Assembly (NCBI GenBank): GCA_914767715.1
Contig: OU612066.1
Span: forward strand, 37,362,283-37,426,282
From: Membranipora membranacea
Taxonomy: Eukaryota; Bryozoa; Gymnolaemata; Cheilostomatida; Membraniporidae
Direction of reading: 5' to 3'
Length of the DNA: 64,000 bases
Part shown: positions 51,304 through 63,188 of the stretch, one piece after another
Position numbering within the stretch: position 1 is the stretch's first letter
Layout of the letters: every line of letters starts with the position of its first letter
Translations under genes and position numbers: made by a program
Notes under the pieces: model-generated
What the model saw: the letters and a program-made list of their open reading frames with translations, nothing else
What the model was told of the DNA's origin: nothing
The model's database searches: none

Positions 51304-53026
51304 GTCTGTCTGTCGGTCACACTAAGTCTGTCTGTGTGGGTGTCTGTCTGTGTGTCGGAGTCAGCTGGCAGCAGGTCTATTGCTGTATAATCTCACTCTG
51401 TACTTGCCATTTAATCTGCTCTTGTGCTTCAAACCAAAGTCAACTCTTCTGTCAAAATATCTTAATTAATAATATGTTATCCAAATTACAGACCTGTGAA
51501 ACCATTTTGTAGTTAATGGTTCAGTTTTTTTTTAATATTATCTTGTGCAGAATTTGTATTAATATACTTCTCACCTCAATTTTTTTTCTAGTCCCCTCAA
51601 GCAGAAGTGCTTGTACCTTGTTTTATAACACATTTTCTTACCATAATTATTTGATACAGCTTGCATTTATTTTTCTCTATTCACTGTACATTTCTATTTT
51701 GTTTTAATTCTCTCAAAACTAAATGTATTCACCTTAGTTGTATTGCTAATTTCCCGAAATTGTTACTTGGTGCTTAGATAAATTTACTTTCAAAACATCA
51801 CATTTATCAGTATCACACAACGTTCGATTTGCTCACACCCCCTTCAATGAAAGTAGCAGCTGTTGTCTTGCTCTTTCCATCATTCCTTGCTATGAGAAAT
51901 GATTTTCCAAGATATTCTATGCAGAGTCAAGCCAATGCAAGATGCAACCATGTAAAGAAGAGCAAAAATCAAGGTTTTCATTCACTTTAATATCTCACAA
52001 AATAGAGTTGGAGTTGACCTGAGAAAAAAAAGTTTCCCCCAGCTTGGGGCAAAAGTCTGGGGGCTCAGACTAGTTTGCTACATGTATTTGAGACTATTCA
52101 CACACCAGGGAGTAACGCCAAAATTCACTTCTAGGGAAAGAAGGACCAGGTTAACACTGTAAGCACTGATTTTGAAGGTAACAAACAGCTTTATAATTGC
52201 CGGATGTTTTGTGTAAACAGTATAAAATGTGAGAGCAAAGGGATTTTTGGTAATTTTGTCGGAAGGCAGTAAGGTTACCTGTATTTGGATTCCGACTTTG
52301 CATTCTGGCATTTGGCAGATTCCATCATTGTAAACTACCTTTTGGAATCACAGCTGGACCAGAGACGGACACAGCGGGCCCAGGCAGGTGACTTTCATGT
52401 GATATCAAAGGCTACTGTGTATTAAGGATGATATCTGTTTTTGATAAGATGAGAACTTGTAGTCTGTAGTTAAACTAATAATAAGTTATCTTTGACTGAA
52501 AATTCTGCAGCGACAATGGGGATGGAGTATCAAGTGTTATGAAAGCATGATTCAACACAAGAAAACATGGAGGAGCATTTTCGCATCGTATGACAAGAGT
52601 GCATATTGACTTGCGACGAACAACAAAAAAAGGTTCCCCCTCATATGGCTAAAACTTTCAGTGAACTCTTTATATGCTAGGACAGTTATCACAAACACAG
52701 ATGATCATCAAAACATCAAGTTTACAGCTGATCCTAATTTCATATCCGCTTCTTGCATCTGTCTCTCAAAGAACTGGTTTACCCAAGAAAAATATAGCTA
52801 ATATTTGGATGTCCCTGCTGTGATTGTGCTTTCTATCCTTCAACTTGCAAAGAGGTGACGATGCTTCAGTCCTTCTTGTCGCTTGTCACATTGTTACAAG
52901 GTAGTATTTTAGGTCACCTGGCCTGTTAAACAAAGAACTTTCTGGTACTTGTATGGTGGCATTGCACTAAAAATTGATGTGGGATGGGATGATAAAACCC
53001 AAGTGTATTCACCTCAATACGGTTTT

Positions 53027-53133
53027 CATAGTTAAAGAGCTCAACTCCGGTGTTTCAGTGGCATTACATTATCATCTCCCCCAGATGATAATGTAATGCC
53101 ACTGAACCACCGGAGTTAGAGCTCTTCAACTAC
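53027..53133. repeat. Hairpin / foldback repeat
   Basis: Left arm TTTCATAGTTAAAGAGCTCAACTCCGG with TCAGTGGCATTACATTATCA. Right arm TGATAATGTAATGCCACTGA, then CCGGAGTTAGAGCTCTTCAACT. About 45-base arms separated by a few bases. Confidence 0.8.
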
Positions 53134-53309
53134 GGTTTTCATAGAAATAGTGTAAAATTATACTGAAAGATCCATATACATCAACTTCCAGAAAGTGACT
53201 GAGTTCTTCACTCCAACTTTAAAACATTCAAAGTTCTAAGTCTAACTGATCTGGTCAGACGGTTATTATACATTATATTATATTCATTTTATATTATATA
53301 TACTATAAT

Positions 53310-53783
53310 TATCCACAAAACTTCAGTTTTGTGTTTATGATAAACGCATGTGTATACAAAACCCAATCCAGTGCCTCATATCACTTTATCAAAATGTGTT
53401 TTTGAAAAAAATAGAAAAAACGGCTGAATCACAGTCCTGTGTTCTACCAGTATGTGTAGTAAAACCAGATGAGGGTGTGCTATTTATATTTCTTTGTCTG
53501 ATTTATGCCATGAAAGCTTAAAATTAATTAAAAATTAAAAACCAGCCTACTTTACCCATATATCTCCAACATACATCAATGGAAATCAGTAAGCTTCAGC
53601 GGCTTGGGTGGCCGAGTAGCTAGTGTGCTCGATCACAGCACAGGTGGCCGCAGGTCAATCCCCGGTTGTGACCAAAAAAAAGCAAAGACATGAATGTGAA
53701 TAATCTAATATTTCTATATATACCACAATTATAACATGCTTGGGATACGCCAGAGGCCCGAGTTCGAATCCCGGTAGAGACAC
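53310..53783 (+). repeat. Composite repeat, copy A, with tRNA-like segments
   Basis: 53310-53520 is a direct repeat of 54908-55119. Then 53602-53672 has tRNA-like boxes (GGTGGCCGAGTAGCTAGTGT and GCAGGTCAATCCCCGG), and 53743-53783 has GAGGCCCGAGTTCGAATCCC. Copy B lacks about 150 bp that include the first tRNA-like piece. Stems do not pair as in a working tRNA. This looks like a tRNA-derived SINE or a composite of SINEs. Confidence 0.6.
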
Positions 53784-54073
53784 TTGTATTTTTCAATACT
53801 ACATTGCCATCTATAAGATTTTCAAGAAAATGTTTTTCAAAAGTCCCATTAAAATAACAAAAAAAGTTGACTAAAAAAAATGATTGAATTTACATTTTGT
53901 CTATTTTACTTCTGGGTGGTTTAACTTGTTTTGTTACCTATTTATTTACTCAAACTAAACTGACTCTAACGATCAGAGATACACAAGTTAATAGTTTAGT
54001 CTAAATGTTGGTGTCAATATCGGACTGGCTGTTTCTTTTAAAGGTCATGTCAAAATATTGCCTTGATCTAGAC

Positions 54074-54869
54074 CAGCTGTGGGCAACCTGCGGCCTTTTT
54101 GCCAGTGCGGCCTAATGGGTAATCTTTTGCGGCCTAATTGTGGCCTTATGCCTGTAAAACTTTTCATACATTAATTTTGATTCCCCTTTTTTTATGTGGA
54201 GAACCAAGTATCCATAGCGCTCTGTAAGCTCAAGATATTTCTAAATAGTGGCCATTCTGTATTATGCATGTAGTTAGCTTCCCAGCCACTCTTACTACTT
54301 TATTAAGTTGTTGTCCTTTCGAAATAACACAAAACAGTGACCTTTGAATGTTAAAATTACAAGTTTCTCTAACATTATAGTAATTTTTTTTTTTGCAAAA
54401 CAGTCTCTGTGGACAAGAATTCCCCTTGTGACAAGTGCTCCTGCATTATGGCTGAAATGTTCCATATTGAATTCTTCATTTCACAATCATTTGCGAAAAT
54501 TTCCCGCCTTTGAGAGAGGGCGGGAGCTGTAAGGTGAAAACTTTGACAGGACACGAAAAAAAATGTTTTTAAAAATTTTCGCTCCGCGAAAATACTTCCT
54601 TCTCCATCAAAACAGTCCTGTATGAACTTTATTTACACTTTAACACTTTAAGAGTGGCTGGGAAGCTAACTACATGCATAATACAGAATGGCTACTATTT
54701 AGAAATATCTTGAGCTTACAGAGCGCTATGGATACTTGGTTCTCCACATAAAAAAAGGGGAATCAAAATTAATGTATGAAAAGTTTTACAGGCATAAGGC
54801 CACAATTAGGCCGCAAAAGATTACCCATTAGGCCGCACTGGCAAAAAGGCCGCAGGTTGCCCACAGCTG
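54074..54869. mobile_element. hAT-type MITE (796 bp) with 8-bp target duplication
   Basis: The left end CAGCTGTGGGCAACCTGCGG is the exact reverse complement of the right end, and the arms pair over more than 200 bp. The direct repeat ATCTAGAC flanks it (54066-54073 and 54870-54877). An 8-bp duplication and a CAG...CTG terminus are the marks of the hAT superfamily. The centre (about 54310-54645) has no transposase frame. The long near-identical arms suggest a fairly young insertion. Confidence 0.88.
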
Positions 54870-54907
54870 ATCTAGACGATCATACCCCTGCTTCATTTGG
54901 CACCCTT

Positions 54908-55119
54908 ATCCACAAAACTTCAGTTTTGTGTATATGATAAACGCATCTGTATAGAAAAATCCATAACCTGTGCCTCATATCACTTATTCAAAAAATGTTT
55001 TGGAAAATGTAGAAGAAACGGCTGAATCACAGTCCTGTGTTCTACCACATATGTTTAGTATAACCACTTGAGGGTGTGCTATTTGTATTTTTTTGTCTGA
55101 TATGTGCCATGAAAGCTTG
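54908..55119 (+). repeat. Composite repeat, copy B
   Basis: Direct copy of 53310-53520 (shared CCACAAAACTTCAGTTTTGT, GGCTGAATCACAGTCCTGTG, GTGCCATGAAAGCTT). It leads into the tandem array at 55160-55612. Confidence 0.85.
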
Positions 55120-55159
55120 AAAACAAAAACCAAAGAAGTGAATGTGTCTAATCTAATAT

Positions 55160-55612
55160 TGTTATATATACCACAACTACAACATGCTTGTTGAGTTCGT
55201 ATCCCAGTGAAGACAGATTTTTAATTTTACATTTATAATCTCTTTTACTACATGGTGGTTTATACCACAATTATAACTGTTTGTTGCGCGAGAGGCCCGA
55301 GTTCAAACCCCAGTGAAGACAGATTTTTTTATGAATATCATCTCTTTCACTACTTGGTGGTTTATACCGCAATTATAACATGTTTAATGCGCGGGAGGCC
55401 CGAGTTCAAGTCCCGGTGAAGACAGACTTTTTTTACATATCATCTCTTTTTCACTACTCGGTGGTTTATACCACAATTATAACATGTTTGATGCGCGAGA
55501 GGCCCGAGCTCAAAGCCCGAGCTCAAAGCCCGATGAAGACAGATTTTTTTACATTTATCATCTCTTTTACTACTTGGTGGTTTGTACCATAATTATAACA
55601 TGTTTGTTGCGC
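55160..55612 (+). repeat. Tandem array of about 105-bp units with box-B-like tRNA remnant
   Basis: Four to five units of the pattern ATACCACAATTATAACATG, GCGCGAGAGGCCCGAGTTCA, CCCGGTGAAGACAGA, T run, ATCATCTC, CACTACTTGGTGG. The GAGTTCAAGTCCCGG core resembles the box B/T-arm of a tRNA. One unit carries a small internal duplication (GCCCGAGCTCAAA twice). It appears to be a local amplification of the 3' part of the composite repeat. Confidence 0.82.
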
Positions 55613-56936
55613 CATATTCTATGGCTGTACTCACTGAAAATAATTGAGGGGGGGGGGATTCTGCCACATAATAGGCAACGATACTCAGGTTGTCTTCCTC
55701 ATAGGTTGCATGGAAAGGACAGCCATTTTAGTTTGCACTTGTAATGACATCGCCAATATTGGCCAACCATCGTAAACTCAATCGACAACCTTTATCATCC
55801 ACACCCCTGAAGTTTTGTGGCATTTATGATCGCGGCATTTCTAGTATACTATATCATAATACCTCTATGGATCTGGCCAAATGCAGACTGTTCTTTACTT
55901 CACATCCGACCAAGCTCTTCTTCGCGTTTACCATTCTGTTTAAATCTACTTTGATTCTCATCCTTTCGGACTGGGCAAGCTGTTTAATCATGATCATATC
56001 GACTGGTAAAGGTGCTCCTTCTTGTCCCTTGCAAGCTGCACCATCATGTTTATGTCGAGCAGTTTGGCCATAAACAAAAACATAAAGATATCTAAATATG
56101 TAAATATAGAAACATATAAATAAATGATTATGGCTATAACCTATTTCAATTTTGCCTTTTGTTCCTCTGTTGGTATACAGAAGTCAATTCAAGCATTCCC
56201 ATTCAACTATTCGACCGTCGATACCACACCAATACGCACAATTTACCTGTGCTGCCATACAAAATCTTGCATTATTATTAGATGGCATGTATAATTTGCA
56301 AATTCAGTGGTCAACAGGGATTTTTATATGGCCTATCAATTTTACCTACAGCTACTTGTTAAACTGCTGCAGAATTTGCTCTCTAAACGGGAAGTAAAAA
56401 TCTAATCAACAAGCTATTGCAATAATATGATTGGCTGATGGAGACTATATAGACTAACAAACAGTAAGCAGTGCTGTATATAAAAATAATATCAATGTGT
56501 TTCTTCCGAACTGTACTGGCATTTATCACAACTCGAGTGGCTCTGCTGGTTCACAACTTGGAATTACACAAAAAAGATCGGTCGGTAGGTTATTTTCAAG
56601 GTGTTAATTGTTGTGCCATTGTTGTGCCATTGTTTTATATTGGTTGATTGATGTTAGGTGGTCAAAATGCACAATAAGTACGCAGCTTGCCCCTGCAAGT
56701 GTGTGTGTGTGTGTGATAGCTCTTCTAATTATACCTGCTCTCTATTATTCAAGTTGCATTTTAGTCCATGACACCTGCAGGTTGACCCTGTCACATAGGT
56801 CATTGCTCAATGTGTGAATCTGAAGGTTAGGGCGTTCAAGATATCCTTATTATGCCTTATTATTAAAATACATAATTATTCACAAAAGCAAGATAGAATT
56901 GAAAATTAATTACTCTGCAACCATCAGCATTATGTA
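55613..56936. other. Intergenic stretch with no supported gene
   Basis: Short open frames at about 55744-56073 and 56152-56397 may be decayed transposon code, but I recognise no domain. A GT microsatellite lies at about 56700-56714. No RNA gene is seen. Confidence 0.45.
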
Positions 56937-56938
56937 TA

Positions 56939-59900
56939 GTCAACGGACAGATCCCAAAAAAGTGGCTCCGTTAAGGCGTTTCGTGATATCGGAAGGAACA
57001 AAGCACCACTATATATCAAATCGAAGCTAAGACTCTAGGGAATAAGAATATTTTGGTAGTAAAAAATTAAATTGGGGCGCGCACCTGAATAGGAGGGTTA
57101 AAGAGAGGAAAACTTCAAATTTGTCAAAAATATACCTATTTGCATTAAACATCACAGAGAGTGTTCCTATCACACTAAATTTGATTTACACAGTTATTTT
57201 AGATTAAAACATAGTGGGTGACATAAAAATAGTTGATAATAAAAATTTTTATGCTGCCGGATATTTCGAGGGCACCAAAAAATTAGTATGATTTGGTTAT
57301 ACTTTAGATGAGGACTTTTTTTCGCTTTTCAGATTCACTCAAAAAAAATACAGAGGCTAGATTTACATGTTTGCTTCACTTCCTGAAAGTCTCAAAACTA
57401 AAACTTAAATATTTTTTTAAGCTATGGTCATTTCAAATATGAAGAATTCATTCGGAGTTGTCTGACAGCGAATTACAAATGCATTTTCACTTGCCGATCT
57501 TTGAATATAATTAATTTTCCAAATGTAGATTTAGAATAAATTACTTGCTGCCACCCTTCTTAACATTGTTGAGTATAATTTTGTCTCTGCTAAACTTTAA
57601 ATATGTCATTATTAATTTCCTTCACTATTCAATGAATGATGATTATTGGAACGATTTTTTGAAGATTAAGATTATTGTCTGATGTCACCTTGTTTCTAAT
57701 TTAAAAAAATTGTGTATAAAAAAGTATAGTAACCTACTGTCATTATAAGAGCTTCAAAAGGTAAAACAACATTTGTGATCGGACAAGGCAGTCCTACATC
57801 AAAATCCCAAAAGACTAGTCTTTGGAGTAGCACCGCTGAGACATGACCAGATTATTCTGGTGTCGTATTTATCGAATTATCTTGAAAGTTAAAATGCGCA
57901 AGGATCCCCCAGGCCAACAGTTTAGTAACAACTTGATAGAGCACTGTCCCAAAAGGCCACTGAGCTACATTAAGAAATGCTACAAATATTACACAAGCAA
58001 GCAAACCGTCTCCAGGTTTGCTGACATGGCAATCTCTTACATAGGGTATGAAACGAATGAACTGCAAGAGATGCGTCTTTGGTTGTGAGCCTTAACTCTT
58101 TGAGAGGCCAAGAGTATATTCTTCGTTGTCAACAAAATGAAAGTGAGTCGACAAATTTTTCAAGCGTCTATGAGTATGACTGAGGTTCAACAGAGAAACC
58201 AGATAGACATGCGATCTTCATTTACAAGCACAGTCTGATCAGGATCATCTAGCTATTGAGGCACAATACAACAACAGCTGCCAGTAATACATAATGAAAA
58301 GAGTCTCACTCCAGACTGCCTAGCACTACAGCGATCAGATAGTATCTTATAAGTCAAGTAACATATTCCTAAACCAGTTTTTACATGGCAGTAAGGTCTC
58401 ACTAGAGCCAGTCATTCAAAAAGCAAGCGATTTAATATCAGGTTGCTCCAGCGAACCAACAACACCCCTATCCTGTAGGTAGGTGAACATATTCTAACAC
58501 ATGCCTCAAAGATTTGGTATGTTTGTTTTCAACTGCAACAATGAATTTAGAATTTTGAAATTAGAATGTATTCGGGTGCGGCAGAGATGAGGCCAACATG
58601 CGCAATCAGCGTGTTAAGGTTTTAGTTTTTTGAGGTACCAGTCCATACACCATACAAGATGTGGCAAAAATCCGTTTTAAAAAAAATCAGTAGCACCTGA
58701 GTGCCGAAGGTGGCCGGAGTCTTTTTGCATACCAGGTTGTTGGACAGTTTGATCCACAGGGCCGACATTTGATAGGAGGCACACGGGTGTGCGGTTAGCT
58801 TATGAAGTTAGATTAAATGAGTTAAACGTGCTCTGTGAGCAGATTAAAGTTTCAACTTATAATTTTTGATTTTTTAAAAGGGTTTGGGGTGAAGTTAATC
58901 TTTCTGATTTTTAAATATTTATAACAACTTGTGCTGGCTGTATCTGCGTTGCCTGACATCTCAATAAGTTCCATATAATCCAAAAACCATCACATTTTCA
59001 CACATTCCAAAGGTATTAGCATTAGCATTAATACACTTGGTTTTTGGCAATTTTTGAAAACAGTATAATTTTTATTCCGATTTTATCCCATCATTCTGTT
59101 ACAGATAAAAGGGGCAGTGTAAATTCGAATTTAAGATAAATTGAGATAAAGTCGGACCTAGAACTTTTAAATAACTGAGGAACCCAATCGTTTATAGTAC
59201 CTGCCTCAGAACATATTCTTAATGATCACCTAAATCTTTCTGTAATATGCAAGGCAGGACCTGAAGTGCTCAATTGAACATGGTTTAAACACATATGGGA
59301 TAATTCTGAGAGCAGGACATGTCGGTGGAGGGTATCAAAACTCTGAGTTTCATTCACTCATGGCTGTCAAAACTTTGTGAGCTAGCAATGAAAGTGCCTT
59401 ATTGGTTGATCTATATTCCCTTAACTGCAGTGCGCCATCATTGAATTCAAAAGTTGAGTCGCAAAGAGTGGGGACTTATCTGCTGATGCAGCTTTGAAAT
59501 AGGTCCCGAACAAGCTAACAATGTCATAGCTGCACTCGTTGGCAATGCCAAAAAAGACGCATTGCCCGCGTGAAAAGCTGCTTCATCTCACAAGAACGGA
59601 CGGTCTTGGTGGAGCTCATGTAAATTGCTAAAAGTATGGCAAGACAAGCTTTTCTGGCAGAAGCAATGAACAATGCAAAGCAAAAAAGTCTTCAATCATC
59701 TAATAACATGGCAGACTAGATACTACGCAATGCTGTTGATTTCGGTGCTTGAGTTGCCCTTTATATGGAATGCTCGTGTGGGGGAGGGATAACAAGGAGG
59801 GATAAAACTTGTGCCAGGTGGTTTGTCACATTTCACACAAGTTTCTTCAAAACACATCGGCTTAACATATTGGCTAATCATGAGTTGTCATTGAGACAAA

Positions 59901-61120
59901 TACACAGGGGCGACTGCAAGTCAAAGTCAGGCTAAGAACTGCTCAATGGTGCCTTGGTATCATTGGAGACGGACAATTAAACAACTCAGCAGCTACCCAG
60001 TTTGTGCTAAAGCTGTAGTGCTTCGAGAGTTAATTTAGCGTCCTGACCAATTATTGCTGAATTTTGGGTTCAAGATATAGGTGATAATCTTTATAAAATT
60101 CCTTGATGTAAGCTTTCTTTGACAACCTCACCGAAATCTTATAATAATCAAATAATGTACCAGGTTTCAATATATGAAAAAACCCGAATTCCAGATCCAA
60201 TGTAAATTTTCATCCTGTAGGGAGCTGTACTGCATGAAACGGTGGTGCAAGTCTCATGCACCTAAAAATTATAATACCCTGTCATTTTATCTGCCAGCCA
60301 CCAACTATTCTCAGGGAAGTATGAACACAGAAGATGCTTTCATTCTCTGTCTGTCTCTCTGACTATGAGGCAAACAAATGGGAGATTGCCCAGCCAGAAT
60401 AAAAAAAATTGAACCATCTGTAATCAACGATCATGGGCGGGAGATTACCGGGGCTGTCTGCAAGATTGTATACACCGCACTACCCCCAGCTCTTAAAGAT
60501 CTAGAGGAATTGACAGGGACCAACTACCGGTCATCACAATGCAGATTGTAAGCTTGCAGCTGCCGAATATGAGAGGAAACTTTTGCCGCAATCTTGTAGT
60601 TGTGGGTGCGACGTCTGCTTCGACTTTCCAGCTTAAAACAAGGCTGTATATTCAGATTGGAGTGACTAGGACTGCTGTACCTCTTCTGGGATATGGCAGA
60701 TTGCTTATGACCCGTCTGTGTAAAATTTTGTTGAAGTTAAACCTTGTTAAACAACAAAAAATGAAAAAAATCCAAAACGGGAGAGACAACTACCACTTTG
60801 CAGAAATTAAATTTGTTTAAGGTTTTTTTTGTTGATTTCTTTAGAGATACAAAATTTCTTTTTTAACCATGGATAAATATCATCTAAATGCATATTTCTG
60901 AGGCATTGCAAGTATATATTTATCATCCAAGGTAGAAACAGGCCCAAAAAAGTCCCAAAAAAATCTGTTTTGCTTAAAAAAATGGCCGCCCCCCAAATTC
61001 TTTTCTTTACTACCTTAATATTCTTACTCAGGAGAAAATTCCCTTCGATTTGATGTATGGTGTTGCTTTGTTCCTTCCGATATCATGAACCGTCAAAGAA
61101 AAGATGATCTGTCCGTTGAC
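56939..61120. mobile_element. Decayed terminal-inverted-repeat DNA transposon (4182 bp)
   Basis: Both ends carry GTCAACGGACAGATC in inverted orientation, and the arms stay alike for about 130 bp (shared GATATCGGAAGGAACAAAGCA, ATCAAATCGAAG, AAGAATATT, GGTAGTAAA). TA lies on each side (56937-56938 and 61121-61122), as a TA target duplication would give. Inside, open frames are short and broken (for example 57843-58088, 60174-60362, 60539-60820). I recognise no transposase motif, so the superfamily is open. Confidence 0.78.
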
Positions 61121-61122
61121 TA

Positions 61123-61497
61123 GTTGTTCAACAGCTTATATGATGAAGCTTGGGTTTGTGACACATAGATTAATGCTTGAGTGCAGTCCTGTACAGTAGC
61201 CTGATTATAATGGCCTTTTCCTTCGCCGACTTATTTCTGGGCAAAAATCAATCTGCGATTTCAATTTGGAAAACAGGCGAATATTCACCCTTACCTGATA
61301 TATGCTCATGATATGTTTATTTTTCTTCGATTGGTCACATTAAGCTAAGCCTAATGTATGTCACTCAAGTTTGATGCTAAGCGGCCCAATAAACTTAGAA
61401 TGAACCTCTCAAGCCCATACCGTTGTGAAAAACCAGGACACATTATTGACACCATATTTCCTAATCCTAAAACTTCTGATATCTAATTTTGTTTTAG
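61123..61497. other. Short intergenic stretch / 5' region of GB1-type gene
   Basis: No coding signal. It ends with the acceptor TTTTGTTTTAG at 61497, implying that an untranslated exon of the GB1-type gene lies somewhere upstream. Confidence 0.45.
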
Positions 61498-61530
61498 GTT
61501 TTTAATATCAACTGATGAGCAAGAAGCATT

Positions 61531-62251
61531 ATGGACTGGTCATACAATGAACTTAACAACACAGAATCAGGAACAAAATCCAACTTTGAACCAAATGTCC
61601 CAAGTCAGGTATGGGCTCGATTTTTCTTCTTTCTTTCTAACAACATGATTGCAAAATTATTATTCATTTGGCGCATCTTTCACTTTATATTCCTTTTGCA
61701 CGTCTCCATTGCAGCTATTCTGTTCTTGTCCAAGGTCGCAGATACGTAAAAATATTGTTAGAGAAAAGTCATTGTTAATAACTTCCCAGTGACCAATGCA
61801 TGTTATAGTCAGGCGGTTACTTACTGATAAAGTTATGTCAGATTTTCATGGTAAAAAATCAACTTATCATCGGTAACTGCCTGACGATATCATGCATTGG
61901 TCTTTGAGTAGTCTGTGACATACAACGCTAGTAGGTTGTTGGTCAGAGCGGTGGTTTTTTTTCTGGTACTGGAAATTCATATCTACATAATGATTAAATG
62001 CTGATCTTGTAAACTCAAAAATTCAATTTTTGAAGCTGGTAGATGACTTCTCGGACACAGTCAAGATAGTAACTCTGCCATGTGCAGAAGATAAAGCTCA
62101 AAGACCAATTGTTGATGTTGACAATATTGAAGCTGCTCTACAAGGGGAAGATAATACTCCAGTACTGGTCGTCGCAATCTTAGGAGAGTATAGATCCGGA
62201 AAATCATTCATGATGAATTTGATGAGCACCTATCTTGAAAAATTACAACAG
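61531..62251 (+). CDS. GB1/RHD3-type (guanylate-binding or atlastin-like) GTPase, first two coding exons
   Basis: Exon A (acceptor at 61497, coding from ATG 61531 to 61608) gives MDWSYNELNN and ends at SQ before GTATGG. Exon B (62036-62251) gives LVDDFSDTVKIVTLP, PIVDVDNIEAALQ, VLVVAILGEYRSGKSFMMNL and ends in LEKLQQ before GTGAAT. GEYRSGKS is a G1 P-loop (GxxxxGKS). Its setting, a preceding VxxAIxG strand and a following hydrophobic FMMNLM helix, is that of dynamin-related GB1/RHD3 GTPases, which bind and hydrolyse GTP in host defence or membrane fusion. The join is in phase 0. The next exons, with the RD and TKxD-like motifs, were not found before 64000: they lie beyond the window or the gene is truncated. 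Confidence 0.72.
61789..61904. repeat. Inverted repeat in intron of GB1-type gene
   Basis: GACCAATGCATGTTATAGTC with AGGCGGTTACTTACTGATAA pairs with TTATCATCGGTAACTGCCTG and ATATCATGCATTGGTC. About 45-base imperfect arms around an AT-rich loop. Confidence 0.75.
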
Positions 62252-63184
62252 GTGAATGTCAATCACAAAACAGGTCTTTTACGGTTATGCACTGTACTGT
62301 AGATGGATTGTTTGTCTGTTTATTTATCATCTTACTCATGTAAAATTATAAGCATTATGTTGATAAGACCCCTCTAACATAAAAAAGCGGGTTGAGGTTT
62401 GGTTTACCTTCAACTCATTGTCATCTGCGCAAAGTCACAATTCTTGATGCTTGCCATGCTTTAGTTAGATCAAGTAGATCTTGAGCTACTGTGATTTTGC
62501 ACCCTGTAGAGATTTTGATCCTTTAAATTCGGTATTATTGTATGTTTCATTGCGACAATCAACCAAGGACTCTATATTATACCGAAACACAGAAAAAAAT
62601 CAACGCAAGAGCGACTCCCCAAAATAATTGTGTAAATTAATGATGACCATTCACAAAGGCACTAGCATCTGTTTATGATGATGCTTACTAAATTTCTGAT
62701 GGCTAGATGGAATCAGGCAGGAATTTAGTGCAAAAACTGAAATGGTAATGAAATACTGAAAGAGAAACAGTGACCCTTTGTATATTTCATCAGAAAAACA
62801 ATGGTCAAGCATTAAAGAAACCAGGTGCAACTAATGATTCGTAGCAGTTTACACCTTGGTTCACTGTTGTCTGTGAACATTCATTTTTTGTAACTTGGTA
62901 ATTGTGACAGTGCACATTGTTTACCCTGCACGCTGTCCACCAGTCGTCATTTATCGAAATAGCTAACTCGTTTCACCAATGTGGTACAGTTATCACATCC
63001 GTTATGTCTGTGACAAGAACATAAAGATGTGCTTTTATCTATCACCTATGTACATTGTATGGACACATACTGAAATAATGCTGCAATTCAATAGATGACA
63101 TCATATCAACTGCTAGTTTTTTAGCCGACTGTCAAGTCCCATCGTTGTCATCGATTTTTATTCGAGTTTTTAAAAGCCTTTGTC
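62252..63184. other. Non-coding stretch after GTPase exon B
   Basis: Expected to be intron of the GB1-type gene. No exon with a DTxG or RD motif was found on the plus strand, and nothing recognisable on the minus strand. Confidence 0.45.
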
Positions 63185-63188
63185 TTAA

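Larger units (their letters stand above)
51304..54065. other. 3' flank of cyclase-like gene and repeat-rich intergenic DNA
   Basis: The first part should be 3' untranslated sequence (TAA at 51301-51303, then CTGTCTGT repeats). No clear AATAAA lies nearby. No further gene is visible. It contains a hairpin at 53027-53133, the first copy of a duplicated repeat at 53310-53520 and tRNA-like pieces at 53602-53783. Confidence 0.5.

Noticed and set aside
53602-53672. Possible functional tRNA gene
   Set aside because: Box-like motifs are present but the acceptor stem does not pair and box B is imperfect. It is better read as a SINE or tRNA pseudogene.
55744-56397. Two plus-strand frames of about 109 and 81 codons
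   Set aside because: No domain recognised and no splice chain; probably decayed transposon code.
57843-58088. 81-codon frame as a host gene
   Set aside because: It lies inside the 4.2-kb terminal-inverted-repeat element and has no exon partners.
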